64,000 nucleotides of DNA, taken from Quisquiliibacterium transsilvanicum (GTDB lineage: Bacteria; Pseudomonadota; Gammaproteobacteria; Burkholderiales; Burkholderiaceae_E). Location: positions 530,847 to 594,846 of the forward strand of contig NZ_JACHGB010000001.1 in the NCBI RefSeq assembly GCF_014202215.1, read 5' to 3'. Of this stretch, positions 10,124 through 21,666 are shown piece by piece (position 1 is the first letter of the stretch; every line of letters starts with the position of its first letter). Made by a program: the position numbers and the translations under genes. The notes under the pieces are model-generated. The model was not told the DNA's origin. It did not search any database and saw only the letters and a program-made list of their open reading frames with translations.

Positions 10124-10155
10124 AAAAAGGGCGCGATGGAGATCGCGCCCTTTTT
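10124..10155. terminator. Bidirectional intrinsic terminator
   Basis: A perfect 14-bp inverted repeat (10124-10137 with 10142-10155) and a 4-nt GGAG loop form a GC-rich stem flanked by A5 and T5 runs on either side. It lies between the convergent binding-protein gene and ppsA and should stop transcription from both. Confidence 0.92.
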
Positions 10156-10223
10156 GTTTCGCACCGCCCGGTTCGCACTGCCCGTTGCGCGCCGCCCAGC
10201 GGGCGGGCGCAACGGCAGCAGCT

Positions 10224-12656
10224 TCAGTCCGCCAGGTCGCGCGGCGGGGGTGCCTCGGCCAGCCGTTTCCAGGTCGAGACGACCGTATCCGGGTTCAGCG
10301 AGATCGACGCGATCCCCTGCCGCATCAGCCACTCGGCGAGGTCCGGGTGGTCCGACGGGCCCTGGCCGCAGATGCCGACGTACTTGCCCGCCTTGTTGCA
10401 GGCGTGGATCGCACGCTCCAGCAGCGCGAGCACCGCGGGGTCGCGCTCGTCGAAGCCCTCTGCCACCAGGCCCGAATCGCGGTCCAGGCCCAGCGTGAGC
10501 TGCGTCAGGTCGTTCGAGCCGATCGAGAAGCCGTCGAAGTGCTCGAGGAATTCGTCGGCCAGGATCGCGTTCGAGGGCAGCTCGCACATCATGATCAGCC
10601 TCAGCGCGCCGCTGCCGTCGGCAGCCGCGCCGTCGCCGCGGCGCAGCCCGTTGGCGGCGAGCAGATCGACCACCGCCTTGGCCTCGGGAACGGTGCGCAC
10701 GAAGGGCACCATCAGCTCGACGTTGGTCAGACCCATGTCGTTGCGCACCCGCTTCATCGCCTGGCATTCGAGCTCGAAGCACTCGCGGAAGCTGCGCGAG
10801 ACGTAGCGGGCCGCGCCGCGGAAGCCCAGCATCGGGTTCTCTTCCTCGGGCTCGTAGCGCGCGCCGCCGATCAGCTTGCGGTACTCGTTCGACTTGAAGT
10901 CCGACAGGCGAACGATCACCGGGCGCGGCCAGAAGGCGGCGGCGATGGTCGCCACGCCCTCTGAAAGGCGCTCGACGTAGAAGGCGCGCGGCGTGGTGTG
11001 TCCGCGTGCGACGCTCTCGACCGCCTTCTTCAGGTCGGCATCGACGTTCGGATAGTCGAGGATCGCCTTCGGATGGATGCCGATGTTGTTGTTGATGATG
11101 AACTCGAGGCGGGCCAGGCCCACGCCGTCGTTCGGCAGCTGCGCGAACTCGAAGGCGAGCGTCGGGTTGCCGACGTTCATCATGATCTTCAGCGGCAGCT
11201 CGGGCATCTCGCCGGTGTCGACCTCGGTGATCTCGGTCTCGAGCAGCCCGTCGTAGATGAAGCCGGTGTCGCCCTGGGCGCAGGAGACCGTCACGAAGGC
11301 GCCGTCGCGCAGGCGGTCGGTGGCGTCGCCGCAGCCGACCACCGCGGGGATGCCCAGCTCGCGCGCGATGATCGCTGCGTGGCAGGTGCGCCCGCCCCGG
11401 TTGGTGACGATCGCGGAGGCGCGCTTCATCACCGGCTCCCAGTTGGGATCGGTCATGTCGGTGACCAGCACGTCGCCCGGCATCACGCGGTCCATCTGCG
11501 AGGCGTCGACGACCACCCGCACCGGCCCGGCGCCGACCCTCTGGCCGATGGCGCGGCCGGTGGTCAGCACGTCGGACGAGCCCTTCAGCTTGTAGCGCTG
11601 CTGCTTGCCGGAGCCCTGCGACTTCACGGTCTCGGGGCGGGCCTGCAGGATGTAGATCTTGCCGTCGCGGCCGTCGCGGCCCCACTCGATGTCCATCGGA
11701 CGGCCGTAATGCTCCTCGATGATCACCGCGTAGCGGGCCAGCTCGATGATCTCCGGATCCGCCAGCGAATAGCGGTTGCGCTGGTCGATGGGGGTGTCGA
11801 TGGTGCGCACGGTGCGGCCGACGCTGGTGGCCTCGCCGTTGCCGTCGGCGAACTCCATCCGGATCAGCTTGCTGCCCATCTGGCGGCGAATGATCGGGTA
11901 CTTGCCGGCGGCGAGGATCGGCTTGTGGACGAAGAACTCGTCGGGGTTGACCGCGCCCTGGACCACGGTCTCACCCAGGCCGTAGGAACTGGTGATGAAG
12001 ACCACATCCGGGAAGCCGGATTCGGTGTCGATGGTGAACATCACCCCGGCGGCTCCCAGGTCGCTGCGCACCATCCGCTGAACGCCGGCCGACAGGGCCA
12101 CGTTGGCATGCTCGAAGCCCTTGTGCACCCGATAGGAAATCGCGCGGTCGTTGTAGAGCGACGCGAACACGTGGCGGATGCGCTCGAGCACCGAGTCGAT
12201 GCCCGTGATGTTCAGGTAGGTTTCCTGCTGGCCCGCGAAGGAGGCGTCCGGCAGGTCCTCGGCGGTGGCCGAGGAGCGCACCGCCACCGAAATGTCGTCG
12301 CCAGACTCGGCGACCAGGCGGGCATAGTGCTCGCGGACCTCGGCCTCGAGCGCGGGCGGCAGCGGGCTGTTCTCGACCCAGCCGCGGATCTCGGCGCCGC
12401 ATTCGGCCAGCGCCTTGACGTCCTCGGTGTTGAGGCCGTCGAGCCGGTTGGCGATGCGCTCGGCGAGGTTGTTATGGGTGAGGAACTCGCGGAATGCGTG
12501 GGCCGTGGTGGCGAAGCCGCCCGGCACCCTGACGCCTGTGGCTGCAAGCTGGCTGATCATTTCCCCAAGCGAAGCGTTCTTGCCGCCGACCGAATCGACA
12601 TCGGTCATGCGCAAGGCTTCGAAGGGGACGACGAGGCGCCCTTCGAGATGGTTCAT
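10224..12656 (-). CDS. ppsA: Phosphoenolpyruvate synthase
   Basis: Converts pyruvate and ATP to PEP, AMP and phosphate, the entry to gluconeogenesis from C3 compounds. The 810 residues cover the N-terminal ATP-grasp domain ([12 protein letters not shown] at about residue 24; [20 protein letters not shown]). The swivelling phosphohistidine domain has [20 protein letters not shown] (His near 420). The C-terminal PEP-binding barrel has [17 protein letters not shown] and the catalytic Cys in [12 protein letters not shown]. It is divergent from its regulator ppsR. Confidence 0.98.
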   Translation of the reverse strand: MNHLEGRLVVPFEALRMTDVDSVGGKNASLGEMISQLAATGVRVPGGFATTAHAFREFLTHNNLAERIANRLDGLNTEDVKALAECGAEIRGWVENSPLPPALEAEVREHYARLVAESGDDISVAVRSSATAEDLPDASFAGQQETYLNITGIDSVLERIRHVFASLYNDRAISYRVHKGFEHANVALSAGVQRMVRSDLGAAGVMFTIDTESGFPDVVFITSSYGLGETVVQGAVNPDEFFVHKPILAAGKYPIIRRQMGSKLIRMEFADGNGEATSVGRTVRTIDTPIDQRNRYSLADPEIIELARYAVIIEEHYGRPMDIEWGRDGRDGKIYILQARPETVKSQGSGKQQRYKLKGSSDVLTTGRAIGQRVGAGPVRVVVDASQMDRVMPGDVLVTDMTDPNWEPVMKRASAIVTNRGGRTCHAAIIARELGIPAVVGCGDATDRLRDGAFVTVSCAQGDTGFIYDGLLETEITEVDTGEMPELPLKIMMNVGNPTLAFEFAQLPNDGVGLARLEFIINNNIGIHPKAILDYPNVDADLKKAVESVARGHTTPRAFYVERLSEGVATIAAAFWPRPVIVRLSDFKSNEYRKLIGGARYEPEEENPMLGFRGAARYVSRSFRECFELECQAMKRVRNDMGLTNVELMVPFVRTVPEAKAVVDLLAANGLRRGDGAAADGSGALRLIMMCELPSNAILADEFLEHFDGFSIGSNDLTQLTLGLDRDSGLVAEGFDERDPAVLALLERAIHACNKAGKYVGICGQGPSDHPDLAEWLMRQGIASISLNPDTVVSTWKRLAEAPPPRDLAD

Positions 12657-12924
12657 GTTGAGAAAGTCCTGGCATGATGAGAAATCTGGTCGGCGCGCCG
12701 GCCCATGGGCGGCGCGCCGGAATGCTGTAGTCGAAGCGACGTGGTTCGCGTCGGCTGCAACACTCCGGCCGGATGCCGGCGGATTTTACTTCGCCGTCCC
12801 GCTTGCTGCACGGAAAATACCTCATTCCACCGCATACGCCCCTTCCCGACCCTTCGCGCCCCGGTCCGCGGCTTCGTCCGCACGGCCTGCCGGCCGCCCT
12901 GGGGCCCTCGTTCCGGAGTTCCCG

Positions 12925-13758
12925 ATGACCGATCGCAGCGGCGGTCCCTTTGATCGCACCGTCTTCTACGTCTCGGACGGCACTGGCATCACCGCCGAAA
13001 CCTTCGGCCATTCCCTGCTGACCCAGTTCGAGAACCTGCGTCTGCGGGAGGTGCGCCTGCCCTTCATCGACTCCGACGACAAGGCATACGACGTGCTGCG
13101 CCGGGTGGCCGCCCAGGGCGAGGCCGACGGCAAGCGGCCGATCATGTTCAGCACGCTGGTCAACGCCAGGATCAACGCGATCGTCCGCGACGCGGACGCG
13201 CGCATCCTCGACCTGTTCTCCACCTTCGTCGAGCCGCTCGAGCAGGAGTTCGGCACGCGCTCGACGCACACGATGGGCCGCTCGCACACCGCGGCGGACA
13301 CGGCCCAGTACAAGCGGCGCATCGAGGCGATCAACTTCTCGCTCGCCCATGACGACGGGCAGTCGCACAAGGGACTGGCCGACGCCGACGTCATCCTGGT
13401 GGGCGTGTCGCGCAGCGGCAAGACGCCCACCAGCCTGTACCTCGCCATGCAGCACGGAATCAAGTCGGCCAACTATCCGCTGATCCCCGAGGACTTCGAT
13501 CGCGGCCGCCTGCCGGACATGCTCTACCGCTTCAAGCACAAGCTGTTCGGGCTGTCGATCACGCCCGAGCGGCTCTCGGAGGTGCGCAACGAACGCCGGC
13601 CGCACAGCCGCTATGCCTCGCTCGAGAACTGCCGCGCGGAGGTGAAGCAGGCCGAGGACATGATGCGGCGCGAGGGCATCTCCTGGCTGTCGACCACCAC
13701 CAAGTCGATCGAGGAGATCGCGACCACCGTCCTGCAGGCGCTGGATCTGCGCGGCTGA
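12925..13758 (+). CDS. ppsR: PEP synthase regulatory kinase/pyrophosphorylase
   Basis: A bifunctional regulator (DUF299) that inactivates PEP synthase by ADP-dependent phosphorylation of a Thr and reactivates it by phosphate-dependent dephosphorylation. The 277-residue product has the N-terminal signature [19 protein letters not shown] and the P-loop [20 protein letters not shown] (near residues 150-165). Its target motif is in the adjacent, divergently transcribed ppsA (the GGRTCHA loop). ATG 12925 gives the family N-terminus; the open frame extends further upstream but through low-complexity sequence. Confidence 0.96.
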   Translation: MTDRSGGPFDRTVFYVSDGTGITAETFGHSLLTQFENLRLREVRLPFIDSDDKAYDVLRRVAAQGEADGKRPIMFSTLVNARINAIVRDADARILDLFSTFVEPLEQEFGTRSTHTMGRSHTAADTAQYKRRIEAINFSLAHDDGQSHKGLADADVILVGVSRSGKTPTSLYLAMQHGIKSANYPLIPEDFDRGRLPDMLYRFKHKLFGLSITPERLSEVRNERRPHSRYASLENCRAEVKQAEDMMRREGISWLSTTTKSIEEIATTVLQALDLRG

Positions 13759-13773
13759 CATGCCCGGGCGCGG

Positions 13774-14562
13774 TCAGCCGCCGGGGGCGAAACGCCGCTG
13801 GCGCAGCTGCTCGTACAGGCAGACCGCAGCCGCGACGCCGACGTTGAGCGACTCCACCGCGGCGTCCTGCGGAATCGACACCCTGAGCGCGACCGCCTCC
13901 AGCACGGGGGCGGACAGTCCCTCCCCTTCGCGCCCGAACACCCAGGCACAGGGCGGGCGCAGGTCGACCGAGTAGAGCGGTCGGGCGCCATCGGCAGTGG
14001 CGCCGAACACCGGCACCCGCAGCCGGGCGGCGAACTCCTCCCAGCCGACCGATTCGTGCAGATCGAGGTGGAAATGCGCCCCCATTCCGGCCCGCAGCAC
14101 CTTCGGCGACCAGCACCAGGCGGTGCCCGGCGCGGTCGCCACCCGCCGCACCCCGGTGGCCACGCAGGTGCGCAGGATGGTGCCGACGTTGCCCGGATCC
14201 TGCAGGCCGTCCAGGTAGACGCAGTCCGAGTCGATCTCGGCGGGCAGCGCGGGGCTCGGCGTGTCGACGACGAAGGCGATCCCCACGCCATGCTCGACCC
14301 CGCTGATCGACCGGAACAGCGCATCGCTCAGGTGCAGCGGCTCGCCGCCGAGCCGCGCCAGCAGCCCGGCCACCTCGGGGTGAGCGGCCGAGGAATCCGA
14401 GACCACCGCCTGCAGCGGATCGCCATGACGATCCAGGAAGGCCTCGCAGAGGTGGATGCCCTCGACCAGGCTGGCGCCGCGTCGGCGGCGCTCGCGGGTG
14501 GAGGTGGCCAGCAGCAGCAGGTCCCGGAAGGACGCGTTGTCGCGCGACGCGATCCGCCTCAT
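13774..14562 (-). CDS. TrmH/SpoU family RNA 2'-O-methyltransferase
   Basis: A 262-residue SPOUT-class methyltransferase. An N-terminal substrate-binding domain (about 1-95) precedes the knotted catalytic domain with its three motifs: [19 protein letters not shown] (motif 1), [11 protein letters not shown] (motif 2) and [20 protein letters not shown] (motif 3). It is RlmB-like, so a 23S rRNA ribose methylation is plausible, but the exact target nucleotide cannot be read from sequence. Its ATG overlaps the rnhB stop by 4 bp, at the end of the lpx/rnhB operon. It is convergent with ppsR. Confidence 0.92.
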   Translation of the reverse strand: MRRIASRDNASFRDLLLLATSTRERRRRGASLVEGIHLCEAFLDRHGDPLQAVVSDSSAAHPEVAGLLARLGGEPLHLSDALFRSISGVEHGVGIAFVVDTPSPALPAEIDSDCVYLDGLQDPGNVGTILRTCVATGVRRVATAPGTAWCWSPKVLRAGMGAHFHLDLHESVGWEEFAARLRVPVFGATADGARPLYSVDLRPPCAWVFGREGEGLSAPVLEAVALRVSIPQDAAVESLNVGVAAAVCLYEQLRQRRFAPGG

Positions 14563-15170
14563 CGGAGCGCTCCCCCGCCCGCGGCGAGCACTGCGCGCAC
14601 CGGGCCGAAGCTGCGCCGATGCTCGGGGCAGGCGCCGTGCTCGCGCAGCAGCGCGAGGTGGGCGGCGGTCGGGTAACCCTTGTGGACGTCGAAGCGGTAG
14701 GCGGGCCAGGCGGCATGCAGTTCGACGAGGACCGCGTCGCGCGCGGTCTTGGCCAGGATGGACGCAGCGGAGATGGCAGGCTCGGTGGCGTCGCCGCCGA
14801 CCAGAGTCTCGACCCGGCAGCGCAGCAGTGGCGCGCGGTTGCCGTCGATCCGCGCCAGCGCGGGCGCTGGCGCAAGCGATTCGACGGCGCGGCGCATCGC
14901 CAGCATCGTGGCCTGCAGGATGTTCAGCGCATCGATCTCCGCCACGCTGGCGCTCGCGACGGACCAGGCGAGCGCGCGTTCGCGGATCAGCAGCCCGAGA
15001 GCCTCGCGCCGCGCCGCGCTCAGCTTCTTGGAGTCGCGCAGCCCTTCGATCGGCGCTTCGGGGTCGAGGATCACCGCGGCGGCGAACACCGGCCCGGCGA
15101 GCGGGCCGCGGCCGGCTTCGTCGACTCCGCAGGCCAGTTGGGCAGGATCAGCGGTGCGCGCGCGGGCCAT
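14559..15170 (-). CDS. rnhB: Ribonuclease HII
   Basis: Removes RNA from RNA-DNA hybrids and single ribonucleotides from DNA. The 203-residue protein has the catalytic acidic motif [15 protein letters not shown] near residue 13, the conserved [16 protein letters not shown], and the later acid in ARIDGNRAP. It overlaps lpxB by 23 bp at its start and the methyltransferase by 4 bp at its end. Its position downstream of lpxB is conserved in many proteobacteria. Confidence 0.97.
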   Translation of the reverse strand: MARARTADPAQLACGVDEAGRGPLAGPVFAAAVILDPEAPIEGLRDSKKLSAARREALGLLIRERALAWSVASASVAEIDALNILQATMLAMRRAVESLAPAPALARIDGNRAPLLRCRVETLVGGDATEPAISAASILAKTARDAVLVELHAAWPAYRFDVHKGYPTAAHLALLREHGACPEHRRSFGPVRAVLAAGGGALR

Positions 15171-16329
15171 CGGTCAGCTCCATCAGCACGGCTGCGGCCT
15201 GCTGCGCGCAGTCGCGGCGCAGCTCGTGATGCATCGCCTCGAAGCGCGCAGCGATGCGCTGGCGGCCTGCGTCGTCGTCGAGTTGCGCCAGCAGCGCCGC
15301 GCCCATCGCCTCCGGGGTGGCCTGGTCCTGGATGAACTCGGGCACCAGCGCTTCGCCCGCGAGGATGTTGGGCAGGCCGATCCAGGGCAGGTAGCCGCGC
15401 TTGCGCATGATCCGGTGGCTCAGCCAGGCAAGCCGGTAGGCGATCACCATGGGCTTGCGGAACAGTGCGGTCTCCAGCGTCGCGGTGCCGCTGGCGACCA
15501 GCACGCTGTCCGCCGCGGCAAGCGCCTCGTGCGAGCGTCCCTGCACCAGCGTCAGCCGCAGCCCGTCCGGCAGCCGCATCGCGGCGATCGTCTCCTGCAG
15601 CCGTTCGTACAGCGCCTGGCCGGCGGCCGGCAGCACAAACTGGAGGTCGGGGCGGCGCGCATGCAGCCACGCGGCGGTGCGAACGAAGGTCTCGCCCATG
15701 TGCTTCACCTCGCCGGCGCGGCTGCCCGGCAGCAGCGCCACCGTGGTGCGACCGGCGTCCAGCCCGAGCCGCAGGCGCGCGCCCTCGCCGTCGGACTGCA
15801 GCGGGATCGCGTCGGCCAGCGGGTGGCCCACGTAGGTCGCAGCGATGCCTGCCCTGGCGTAGATCTCCGCCTCGAAGGGGAACACGAGCAGCATGTGGTC
15901 GACCGAGCGGCGGATCTTCTCGATGCGCTCGCCCCGCCAGGCCCAGATCGACGGACTCACGAAGTGGACGACGCGGATGCCGCCGTCGCGCAGCCGCGCC
16001 TCGAGATCGAGATTGAAGTCGGGAGCGTCCACGCCGACGAAGACGTCGGGGCGCCAGTCGAGCAGGCGGTCGCCGAGCGCGCGGCGCATGCGCAGCAGCC
16101 GCGGATAGGCGCGCAGCACTTCGGCATAGCCCATCACCGAGAGCTCGGACACGTCCCACCAGCGATCGAAACCGGCCGCGGCCATCGCCGGCCCGCCCAC
16201 GCCGGCGCAGGCCATCCCGGGGTCGGCCTGGCGCAGGCCCTGCAGCACCGCGCCGGCGAGCAGGTCCCCGGAGGTCTCGCCGGCCACCATGCCGAACCTG
16301 CGCTGCGCTGCGCCCCGTTCTTCCGCCAC
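15148..16329 (-). CDS. lpxB: Lipid-A-disaccharide synthase
   Basis: A GT-B glycosyltransferase that joins lipid X to UDP-2,3-diacylglucosamine to make the lipid A disaccharide on the cytoplasmic face of the inner membrane. The 393 residues include [20 protein letters not shown] at the N-terminus, [40 protein letters not shown] and the UDP-binding [20 protein letters not shown]. It starts with GTG at 16329, overlapping the lpxA stop by one base (TAGTG). It is translationally coupled to lpxA. Confidence 0.97.
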   Translation of the reverse strand: MAEERGAAQRRFGMVAGETSGDLLAGAVLQGLRQADPGMACAGVGGPAMAAAGFDRWWDVSELSVMGYAEVLRAYPRLLRMRRALGDRLLDWRPDVFVGVDAPDFNLDLEARLRDGGIRVVHFVSPSIWAWRGERIEKIRRSVDHMLLVFPFEAEIYARAGIAATYVGHPLADAIPLQSDGEGARLRLGLDAGRTTVALLPGSRAGEVKHMGETFVRTAAWLHARRPDLQFVLPAAGQALYERLQETIAAMRLPDGLRLTLVQGRSHEALAAADSVLVASGTATLETALFRKPMVIAYRLAWLSHRIMRKRGYLPWIGLPNILAGEALVPEFIQDQATPEAMGAALLAQLDDDAGRQRIAARFEAMHHELRRDCAQQAAAVLMELTDGPRAHR

Positions 16330-17126
16330 TAGCGGACGATGCCCCGGGTGACGCCGCGCAGGAAGCCGAGCATCAGCTCCACCCCTTCGCGGCCCCGGCT
16401 GCCCGGCGCGATCGCGTCGAGATCCGCCGCGAGACGCTCGCGGGCCTCTTCGAGCGTGAGGCCGCTGCGGTAGATCGTCCGGTAGGCGCGGCGGATGGCT
16501 GCGATCGCGTCGGCATCGAAGCCCCGCCGGCGCAGGCCCTCGCTGTTGATGCCGTGGGCCTGGGCGCTGCTGCCCGAGGCCATGACGAAGGGCGGGATGT
16601 CGTGCAGCACCACCGAGCCGACCGCGGTCATCGCGTGCGCGCCGATCTTGCAGAACTGGTGCACCCCGGTATAGCCGCCCAGGATCACCCAGTCGCCCAC
16701 CACGACGTGACCGCCAAGGCTGGTGTTGTTGGCGAAGATCGTGTGATCGCCGACGACGCAGTCGTGCGCGACGTGCACGTAGGCCATCAGCCAGTTGTCG
16801 CTGCCGATCGAGGTGATCCCGCGATCCTGGACCGTGCCGGTGTTGACTGTGACGAACTCGCGGAAGGTGTTGCCGTCGCCGATCTCGACGCGGGTCGGTT
16901 CGCCGCAGTACTTCTTGTCCTGGGGCGCAGCGCCGATCGACGCGAACTGGAACACGCGGTTGTCACGCCCGAGCGTGGTGCAGCCCTCGATGACGGCGTG
17001 CGGCCCCACGGTGGTGCCCGCGCCGATCCGCACCTGCGGGCCGATCAGCGTGTACGCGCCAACCTCCACGTCCTCGGCGAGCTCTGCCTTCGGATCGACG
17101 ATGGCGGTCGGATGGATGCGTGCCAT
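16329..17126 (-). CDS. lpxA: UDP-N-acetylglucosamine acyltransferase
   Basis: Catalyses the first step of lipid A synthesis, transferring a 3-hydroxyacyl chain from ACP to UDP-GlcNAc. The 265-residue protein is a left-handed parallel beta-helix of hexapeptide repeats (from [20 protein letters not shown] through [18 protein letters not shown]). The catalytic His lies in [12 protein letters not shown] (about residue 120). The C-terminal helical part ([20 protein letters not shown]) is typical. It follows fabZ by 16 bp and is coupled to lpxB. Confidence 0.98.
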   Translation of the reverse strand: MARIHPTAIVDPKAELAEDVEVGAYTLIGPQVRIGAGTTVGPHAVIEGCTTLGRDNRVFQFASIGAAPQDKKYCGEPTRVEIGDGNTFREFVTVNTGTVQDRGITSIGSDNWLMAYVHVAHDCVVGDHTIFANNTSLGGHVVVGDWVILGGYTGVHQFCKIGAHAMTAVGSVVLHDIPPFVMASGSSAQAHGINSEGLRRRGFDADAIAAIRRAYRTIYRSGLTLEEARERLAADLDAIAPGSRGREGVELMLGFLRGVTRGIVR

Positions 17127-17142
17127 GCGCCTCTCCGCGGGC

Positions 17143-17616
17143 TCAGGCGTCCGGCGCGGCAGTGGCGCCGGGCTCGATCTCGCGCAGCGTGCACATCAGT
17201 TCCGCCTCCGCCGCGACCTTGCCGTCGACGGTGGCGCGGGCCGCGTACTTCCAGATCGAGCGTGCCATGCGGACGATGTCGACCTCAAGCCGAAGCTGGT
17301 CGCCAGGCACCACCGGACGCTTGAAGCGGGCACGGTCGATGCCGACGAAGTAGTAGACCGAGCGGTCGTCGGAGACGCGCCCCATGGTCTGGAAAGACAG
17401 GATGCCGGCAGCCTGGGCCAGCGCCTCGATCTGCAGCACCCCGGGCATCACCGGCACGTGCGGGAAATGGCCGACGAAGAAAGGCTCGTTGATGGTGACG
17501 TTCTTGAGCGCGACGATGCGCTTGCCCTTCTCCAGCTCCAGCACCCGGTCGACGAGCAGGAAGGGATAGCGATGGGGCAGGTGTTCGAGGATTGCCCGGA
17601 TGTCGAGCGTCGTCAT
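17143..17616 (-). CDS. fabZ: 3-hydroxyacyl-ACP dehydratase FabZ
   Basis: Dehydrates 3-hydroxyacyl-ACP in fatty-acid elongation and competes with LpxA/LpxD for the same substrates. The 157-residue hot-dog fold has [20 protein letters not shown] near residues 11-30. The active-site His is in [11 protein letters not shown] and the active-site Glu in [12 protein letters not shown]. The tail is slightly longer than usual (TAAPDA end). It sits 3 bp after the lpxD stop, in the conserved lpxD-fabZ-lpxA-lpxB operon. Confidence 0.98.
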   Translation of the reverse strand: MTTLDIRAILEHLPHRYPFLLVDRVLELEKGKRIVALKNVTINEPFFVGHFPHVPVMPGVLQIEALAQAAGILSFQTMGRVSDDRSVYYFVGIDRARFKRPVVPGDQLRLEVDIVRMARSIWKYAARATVDGKVAAEAELMCTLREIEPGATAAPDA

Positions 17617-17619
17617 GTG

Positions 17620-18702
17620 TCAGTCCTTGGGGTCTATGCTCAGGTCTTGTCCGGGCGCAGCGGCGCGCTCCAGCCGGCGCAGCCGGTCGCGCAGGACCGG
17701 CAGCTGGCGCAGCGTGGCCGCGGCCTTCTCCCAGCCTGCGTTCTCCATCAGCGGGAACACGCCCGTGTAGAAGCCGGGCTTGCGGATGGAACGGGTCACC
17801 AGGCTCATCGCCGAGATGACCACGTCATCGCAGATCTCCAGGTGGCCCAGGATTCCCGCGCTGCCGCCGATCATGCAGCGCCGGCCGATGCGCGCGCTGC
17901 CGGCCACGCCGACACAGCCGGCCAGCGCGGTGTGCTCGCCGATCACGACGTTGTGCGCGATCTGGATGAGGTTGTCGAGCTTGCAGCCATCGCCGATGAC
18001 GGTGTCCTCGAGCGCGCCCCGGTCGATCGAGCAGTTCGAGCCGATCTCGACGTCGTCGCCGATCAGCACCGCGCCCAGCTGCGGGATCTTCGCCCAGCGG
18101 CCATCCTCGCGGGCGAAGCCGAAGCCGTCCGATCCGATGACCGTTCCCGAGTGCACGATGCAGCGCGCGCCCACCACGCAGTCGTGGTACACGGTCACGC
18201 CCGGATGCAGTCTGGAGCCCGCACCGATGCGGGCGTCGCGGCCGACATAGGACCCCGCGCCGATCGCGCAGCCTTCGCCAAGCACGGCGCCGGCCTCGAT
18301 CACCGCATGGGCGCCGACCGAGGCCCCGGCCGCGAGCTCGGCCGATGCGTCGATCGATGCGCTCGGATGAACCAGCCGCGCGGGTGGCGGCGCCTCGAGC
18401 AGCTGCGCGAACCAGCGCGCCACCGCGGCGAAGTGCGCATAGGGATCGGCGACCAGGATGCGCGCCGTTGCCGCAGGCAGCGCGTCCGCTAGTGCGGGCG
18501 AAACGATGACTGCCGACGCCCCGGTGGCCGCGGCCTCGGCTTTGTGCCTCGCGGCGCTGAAGAAGGAGAGGTCTCCGGGGCGAGCCCCGGAGAGGCTCGC
18601 AAGCCGTCGGACGGCATCCGATGGAGAACCCGCAGCGAGCTCGCCACCGAAGCGCTCGATCAGCTCGCCCAGGGTGAGGTCACGGGGCAGCGGCCGGGCC
18701 AT
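17620..18702 (-). CDS. lpxD: UDP-3-O-(3-hydroxymyristoyl)glucosamine N-acyltransferase
   Basis: Adds the second 3-hydroxyacyl chain in lipid A synthesis. The 360-residue product has the uridine-binding N-terminal domain (about 1-100, with [20 protein letters not shown]) and a left-handed beta-helix of hexapeptide repeats. The active-site region is [20 protein letters not shown] and [20 protein letters not shown], holding the catalytic His. ATG 18702 is chosen because it begins the family sequence [18 protein letters not shown]; further upstream the frame reads antisense to skp. Confidence 0.96.
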   Translation of the reverse strand: MARPLPRDLTLGELIERFGGELAAGSPSDAVRRLASLSGARPGDLSFFSAARHKAEAAATGASAVIVSPALADALPAATARILVADPYAHFAAVARWFAQLLEAPPPARLVHPSASIDASAELAAGASVGAHAVIEAGAVLGEGCAIGAGSYVGRDARIGAGSRLHPGVTVYHDCVVGARCIVHSGTVIGSDGFGFAREDGRWAKIPQLGAVLIGDDVEIGSNCSIDRGALEDTVIGDGCKLDNLIQIAHNVVIGEHTALAGCVGVAGSARIGRRCMIGGSAGILGHLEICDDVVISAMSLVTRSIRKPGFYTGVFPLMENAGWEKAAATLRQLPVLRDRLRRLERAAAPGQDLSIDPKD

Positions 18703-18727
18703 CGCGCAGGAAGAGCGGCGCCGGCGC

Positions 18728-19249
18728 TTACTTGCCGGCGGGCGTGCCCAGCGCCCGGAGGACCTTTTCAGTGATGTCGACGCGCGAACTCGCGTAGACG
18801 GCCTCCTGGAGGATGAAGTCGTACTTCTCCTCTTCGGCGATCTGGCGGATGACCCGGTTGGCCTTCTCCACCACTTGCGAGAGCTCCTCGTTGCGGCGCT
18901 GGTTGAGGTCTTCGCGGAACTCGCGCTGCTTGCGCTGGAACTCCTTCTCGAGCTCGGCAAATTCGCGCTGGCGCCGCATGCGGTCGGACTCGTTCGTCAC
19001 CGCGGTGTCGCGCTCGTTGCGCTCGCCCATCGCCTTCAGGCGCGCCGCCATCTCCTGGAGATCCTTGTCGCGCTTGCTGAACTCCTGCTCGAGCTTCTGC
19101 TGCGACGCCTTGGCGGGCACTGCGTCGCGCAGGATGCGCTCGGTATTCACGTAGCCGATGCGCGTCGCGGGCTGCGTCTGGGCGTGGGCGGACGTAAAGG
19201 CGGCGCCGAGTGCGGCGGCGGCCAGGATCAAGCTGCGCAGATGCTTCAT
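18728..19249 (-). CDS. skp: OmpH/Skp family periplasmic chaperone
   Basis: Holds unfolded outer-membrane proteins in the periplasm on their way to the BAM complex. A signal peptide ([20 protein letters not shown], cleaved after AHA) is followed by [20 protein letters not shown] and a long charged coiled coil forming the tentacles (about 45-130), then [19 protein letters not shown] and [10 protein letters not shown]. The product is 173 residues from ATG 19249. A longer start at 19276 adds nine residues before the signal peptide and cannot be excluded, as neither has a clear Shine-Dalgarno sequence. It follows bamA, its pathway partner. Confidence 0.93.
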   Translation of the reverse strand: MKHLRSLILAAAALGAAFTSAHAQTQPATRIGYVNTERILRDAVPAKASQQKLEQEFSKRDKDLQEMAARLKAMGERNERDTAVTNESDRMRRQREFAELEKEFQRKQREFREDLNQRRNEELSQVVEKANRVIRQIAEEEKYDFILQEAVYASSRVDITEKVLRALGTPAGK

Positions 19250-19348
19250 GCGGCTGGTGTGTTTGCCTGTCGACATGGGCTGGATTGTCTCACAGTTGGC
19301 CTGCCCCGATCCGCCGAGGCCGGCGCGTGCGGCCCGGCACAGATGGGG

Positions 19349-21664
19349 TCAGAACCCGGTGCCAAGCTGGAACTGGATCCGCTGCGAACGGTCCTCGTCC
19401 TTCTTGTTCAGCGGGAAACCGAAGCTGAGCTTCATCGGACCGACCGGCGACGCCCAGTTCAGGCCGATGCCGACCGAGTAGCGCAGGTCGCCGAGGTCGA
19501 TGCCGCCGGTGGGGAAGACGTTGCCCGCGTCCAGGAACACGAAGCTGCGGAAGCTGCGGTCATTGCCGGTGCCGGGCAGCGGGAAGATGAACTCGGCGCT
19601 GCCGACCACGCGGGTCTGGCCGCCCAGCGGAACGTCGTCGATTGCGTCGCGGGGACCCAGCGAGGATTGCGCGAAGCCCCGAACGCTGCCGATGCCGCCG
19701 GCGTAGAAGTTCTTGAACAGCGGGTACTCCTTGCCGCCGAAGGCGCGGCCGAAGGCGATGTCGCCGTTGAGCGCGAGCGTGTAGTCCTTCGAGAGCGGTA
19801 GGTACCACTGGTGGTTGTAGAGGGCACGCGCATAGCGCATGTCGAGCGCCGGCAGCGTCACTTCGAGGGTGGCGGTCTGGAAGCGGCCCTTGGTCGGCGC
19901 GAAGGCGCTGTCGCGCGAGTCGCGCTGCCAGCCCAGCACCGCCAGCAGCGCCGAGCTGTCCTCGCCGAAATCGGCGACGTAGTCCTTGAAGCGCTGCGGC
20001 GCGTTTCCGCCGAGCTTCAAGGTGTTGGTCTCGTAGGTCAGCCCCATCGAGATCCGGTCGAACTCAGTGTAGGGAATGCCGTAGCGGATGCCGACGCCGC
20101 TGGAGCGCCACTTGTAGTCGCCGAGGTCGAGCTCGGCGGCGTTGAAGTTGCGCGAGTAGAGATCGAAGGCCCGGCTGATCCCCTCGGGCGTGTAGTAGGG
20201 ATCGGCGTAGGAGAGCGCGAAACTGCGGTTGATCTTGCTGGTGTTCACCGACAGCCCGAAGGCCTTGCCGGTGCCCAGGAAGTTCTGCTGGTTCAGCGAG
20301 GCCGAGAGGATCAGGCTTTCGGCGCTGGAGACGCCGACGCCGAAGGTGATCGCCCCGGTGGGCTGCTCGTCGACGATGACGTCGAGGTCGACCTGGTCCG
20401 GGGCGTCGGCAACCGGCCTCGATTCGACGCGGACGTTGGTGAAGTAGCCCAGCCGCCCGATGCGCTCGCGCGACAGGCGGATCTTTTCGGCGTCGTACCA
20501 GGCGTCCTCGAACTGGCGCATCTCGCGGCGCACCACCTCGTCGCGGGTGCGCGCATTGCCGGAGACGTTGATCCGGCGCACGTAGACGCGGCGACCCGGA
20601 TCGACGAGGAACTCGAAATCGACCTCGCGCTTGTCGCGGTCGATGCGCGGCACTGCGTTGACGTTCGCAAAGGCATAGCCGAGAGTGCCGAGGCGGTCGG
20701 TGATCGCCTTCTGGGAATCGGCCAGCTTCTGCCCCGAGAAGGTCTGGCCCGGCGCGAGCGAGACCAGCGACGTGAACTCCTGGTCGCGCCCGAGCAGCTG
20801 GCCGCGCACCTGCACGTCGCGGACGCGGTAGACGCCGCCCTCGGTCAGCGCAACCGTCAGGGTGACGTCTTCCTTGTCGGGGGAGATCGAGACCTGGGTG
20901 GAGTCGACCGAGAACTCGAGGTAACCGCGATTCAGGTAGAACGAACGCAGCGCCTCGAGGTCGCCGGAGAGCTTCTCGCGCGAGTACTGGTCGGTCTTGG
21001 TGTACCAGGACAGCCAGTTGGGCGTGGTGAGCCGCATCTGGTCGAGCAGCTGCTTCTCGGTGAAGGCCTTGTTGCCGACGAAGCGGATCGAATCGATCTT
21101 CGCCGACTCGCCCTCCTCCACCGCCAGCGTGATGCCGACCCGGTTGCGCTCCAGCGGCGTGACCGTCGAGGTGACGCGCGTGGCGTACTTGCCGCGCGAC
21201 AGGTACTGCCGCTTGAGCTCCTGCTCGGCGCGCTCGAGCACGCTGCGGTCGAAGATGCGGCTCTCGGCCAGGCCCTGGTCACGCAGCGCGCGCTTGATGG
21301 TTTCCTGGTCGAACTCCTTGGTGCCCGTGATGACGAGCGACGCGATCGCGGGACGCTCCTCCAGGTACACCACGAGCACGTCGCCCTCGACCTCGAGGCG
21401 GACGTCCTTGAAGAAGCCGGTGGCGAACAGGGCCCGCACCGCAGCGGCGGCCTTGTCCTCGGTGAGCATCTCGCCGACCTTGACCGGCAGGTAGCCGAAC
21501 ACCGTGCCGGGCTCGGTGCGCTGGACGCCGTCGATGCGGATGTCGCGGACGACGAAGGGATCGAAAGCCAGGGCGGCGTGGGAGAACAACAGGGCGGCGA
21601 GGCTCGCGGCGGCACTCGACAGCATCCGCGGCCGGGTTCCGCGCCAGGGGCGCGACACGGGCAT
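19349..21664 (-). CDS. bamA: Outer membrane protein assembly factor BamA
   Basis: The core of the outer-membrane protein insertase. The 771-residue protein has a signal peptide (ending SHAALA), five POTRA domains starting at FDPFVVRDIRIDGVQRTEPG and running to about residue 430, then a 16-stranded barrel. The barrel contains the lid-lock motif (VRGFAQSSLGPRDA) and the terminal strand QRIQFQLGTGF ending in aromatic Phe. ATG 21664 follows the rseP stop directly; a GTG two codons upstream (21667) overlaps that stop and is the alternative. It is in the conserved rseP-bamA-skp order. Confidence 0.97.
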   Translation of the reverse strand: MPVSRPWRGTRPRMLSSAAASLAALLFSHAALAFDPFVVRDIRIDGVQRTEPGTVFGYLPVKVGEMLTEDKAAAAVRALFATGFFKDVRLEVEGDVLVVYLEERPAIASLVITGTKEFDQETIKRALRDQGLAESRIFDRSVLERAEQELKRQYLSRGKYATRVTSTVTPLERNRVGITLAVEEGESAKIDSIRFVGNKAFTEKQLLDQMRLTTPNWLSWYTKTDQYSREKLSGDLEALRSFYLNRGYLEFSVDSTQVSISPDKEDVTLTVALTEGGVYRVRDVQVRGQLLGRDQEFTSLVSLAPGQTFSGQKLADSQKAITDRLGTLGYAFANVNAVPRIDRDKREVDFEFLVDPGRRVYVRRINVSGNARTRDEVVRREMRQFEDAWYDAEKIRLSRERIGRLGYFTNVRVESRPVADAPDQVDLDVIVDEQPTGAITFGVGVSSAESLILSASLNQQNFLGTGKAFGLSVNTSKINRSFALSYADPYYTPEGISRAFDLYSRNFNAAELDLGDYKWRSSGVGIRYGIPYTEFDRISMGLTYETNTLKLGGNAPQRFKDYVADFGEDSSALLAVLGWQRDSRDSAFAPTKGRFQTATLEVTLPALDMRYARALYNHQWYLPLSKDYTLALNGDIAFGRAFGGKEYPLFKNFYAGGIGSVRGFAQSSLGPRDAIDDVPLGGQTRVVGSAEFIFPLPGTGNDRSFRSFVFLDAGNVFPTGGIDLGDLRYSVGIGLNWASPVGPMKLSFGFPLNKKDEDRSQRIQFQLGTGF

Positions 21665-21666
21665 CA

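Noticed and set aside
8455-11685. A 1076-codon minus-strand frame across the binding-protein gene and ppsA
   Set aside because: It crosses two well-supported genes and a strong terminator in shadow frames and has no domain of its own.
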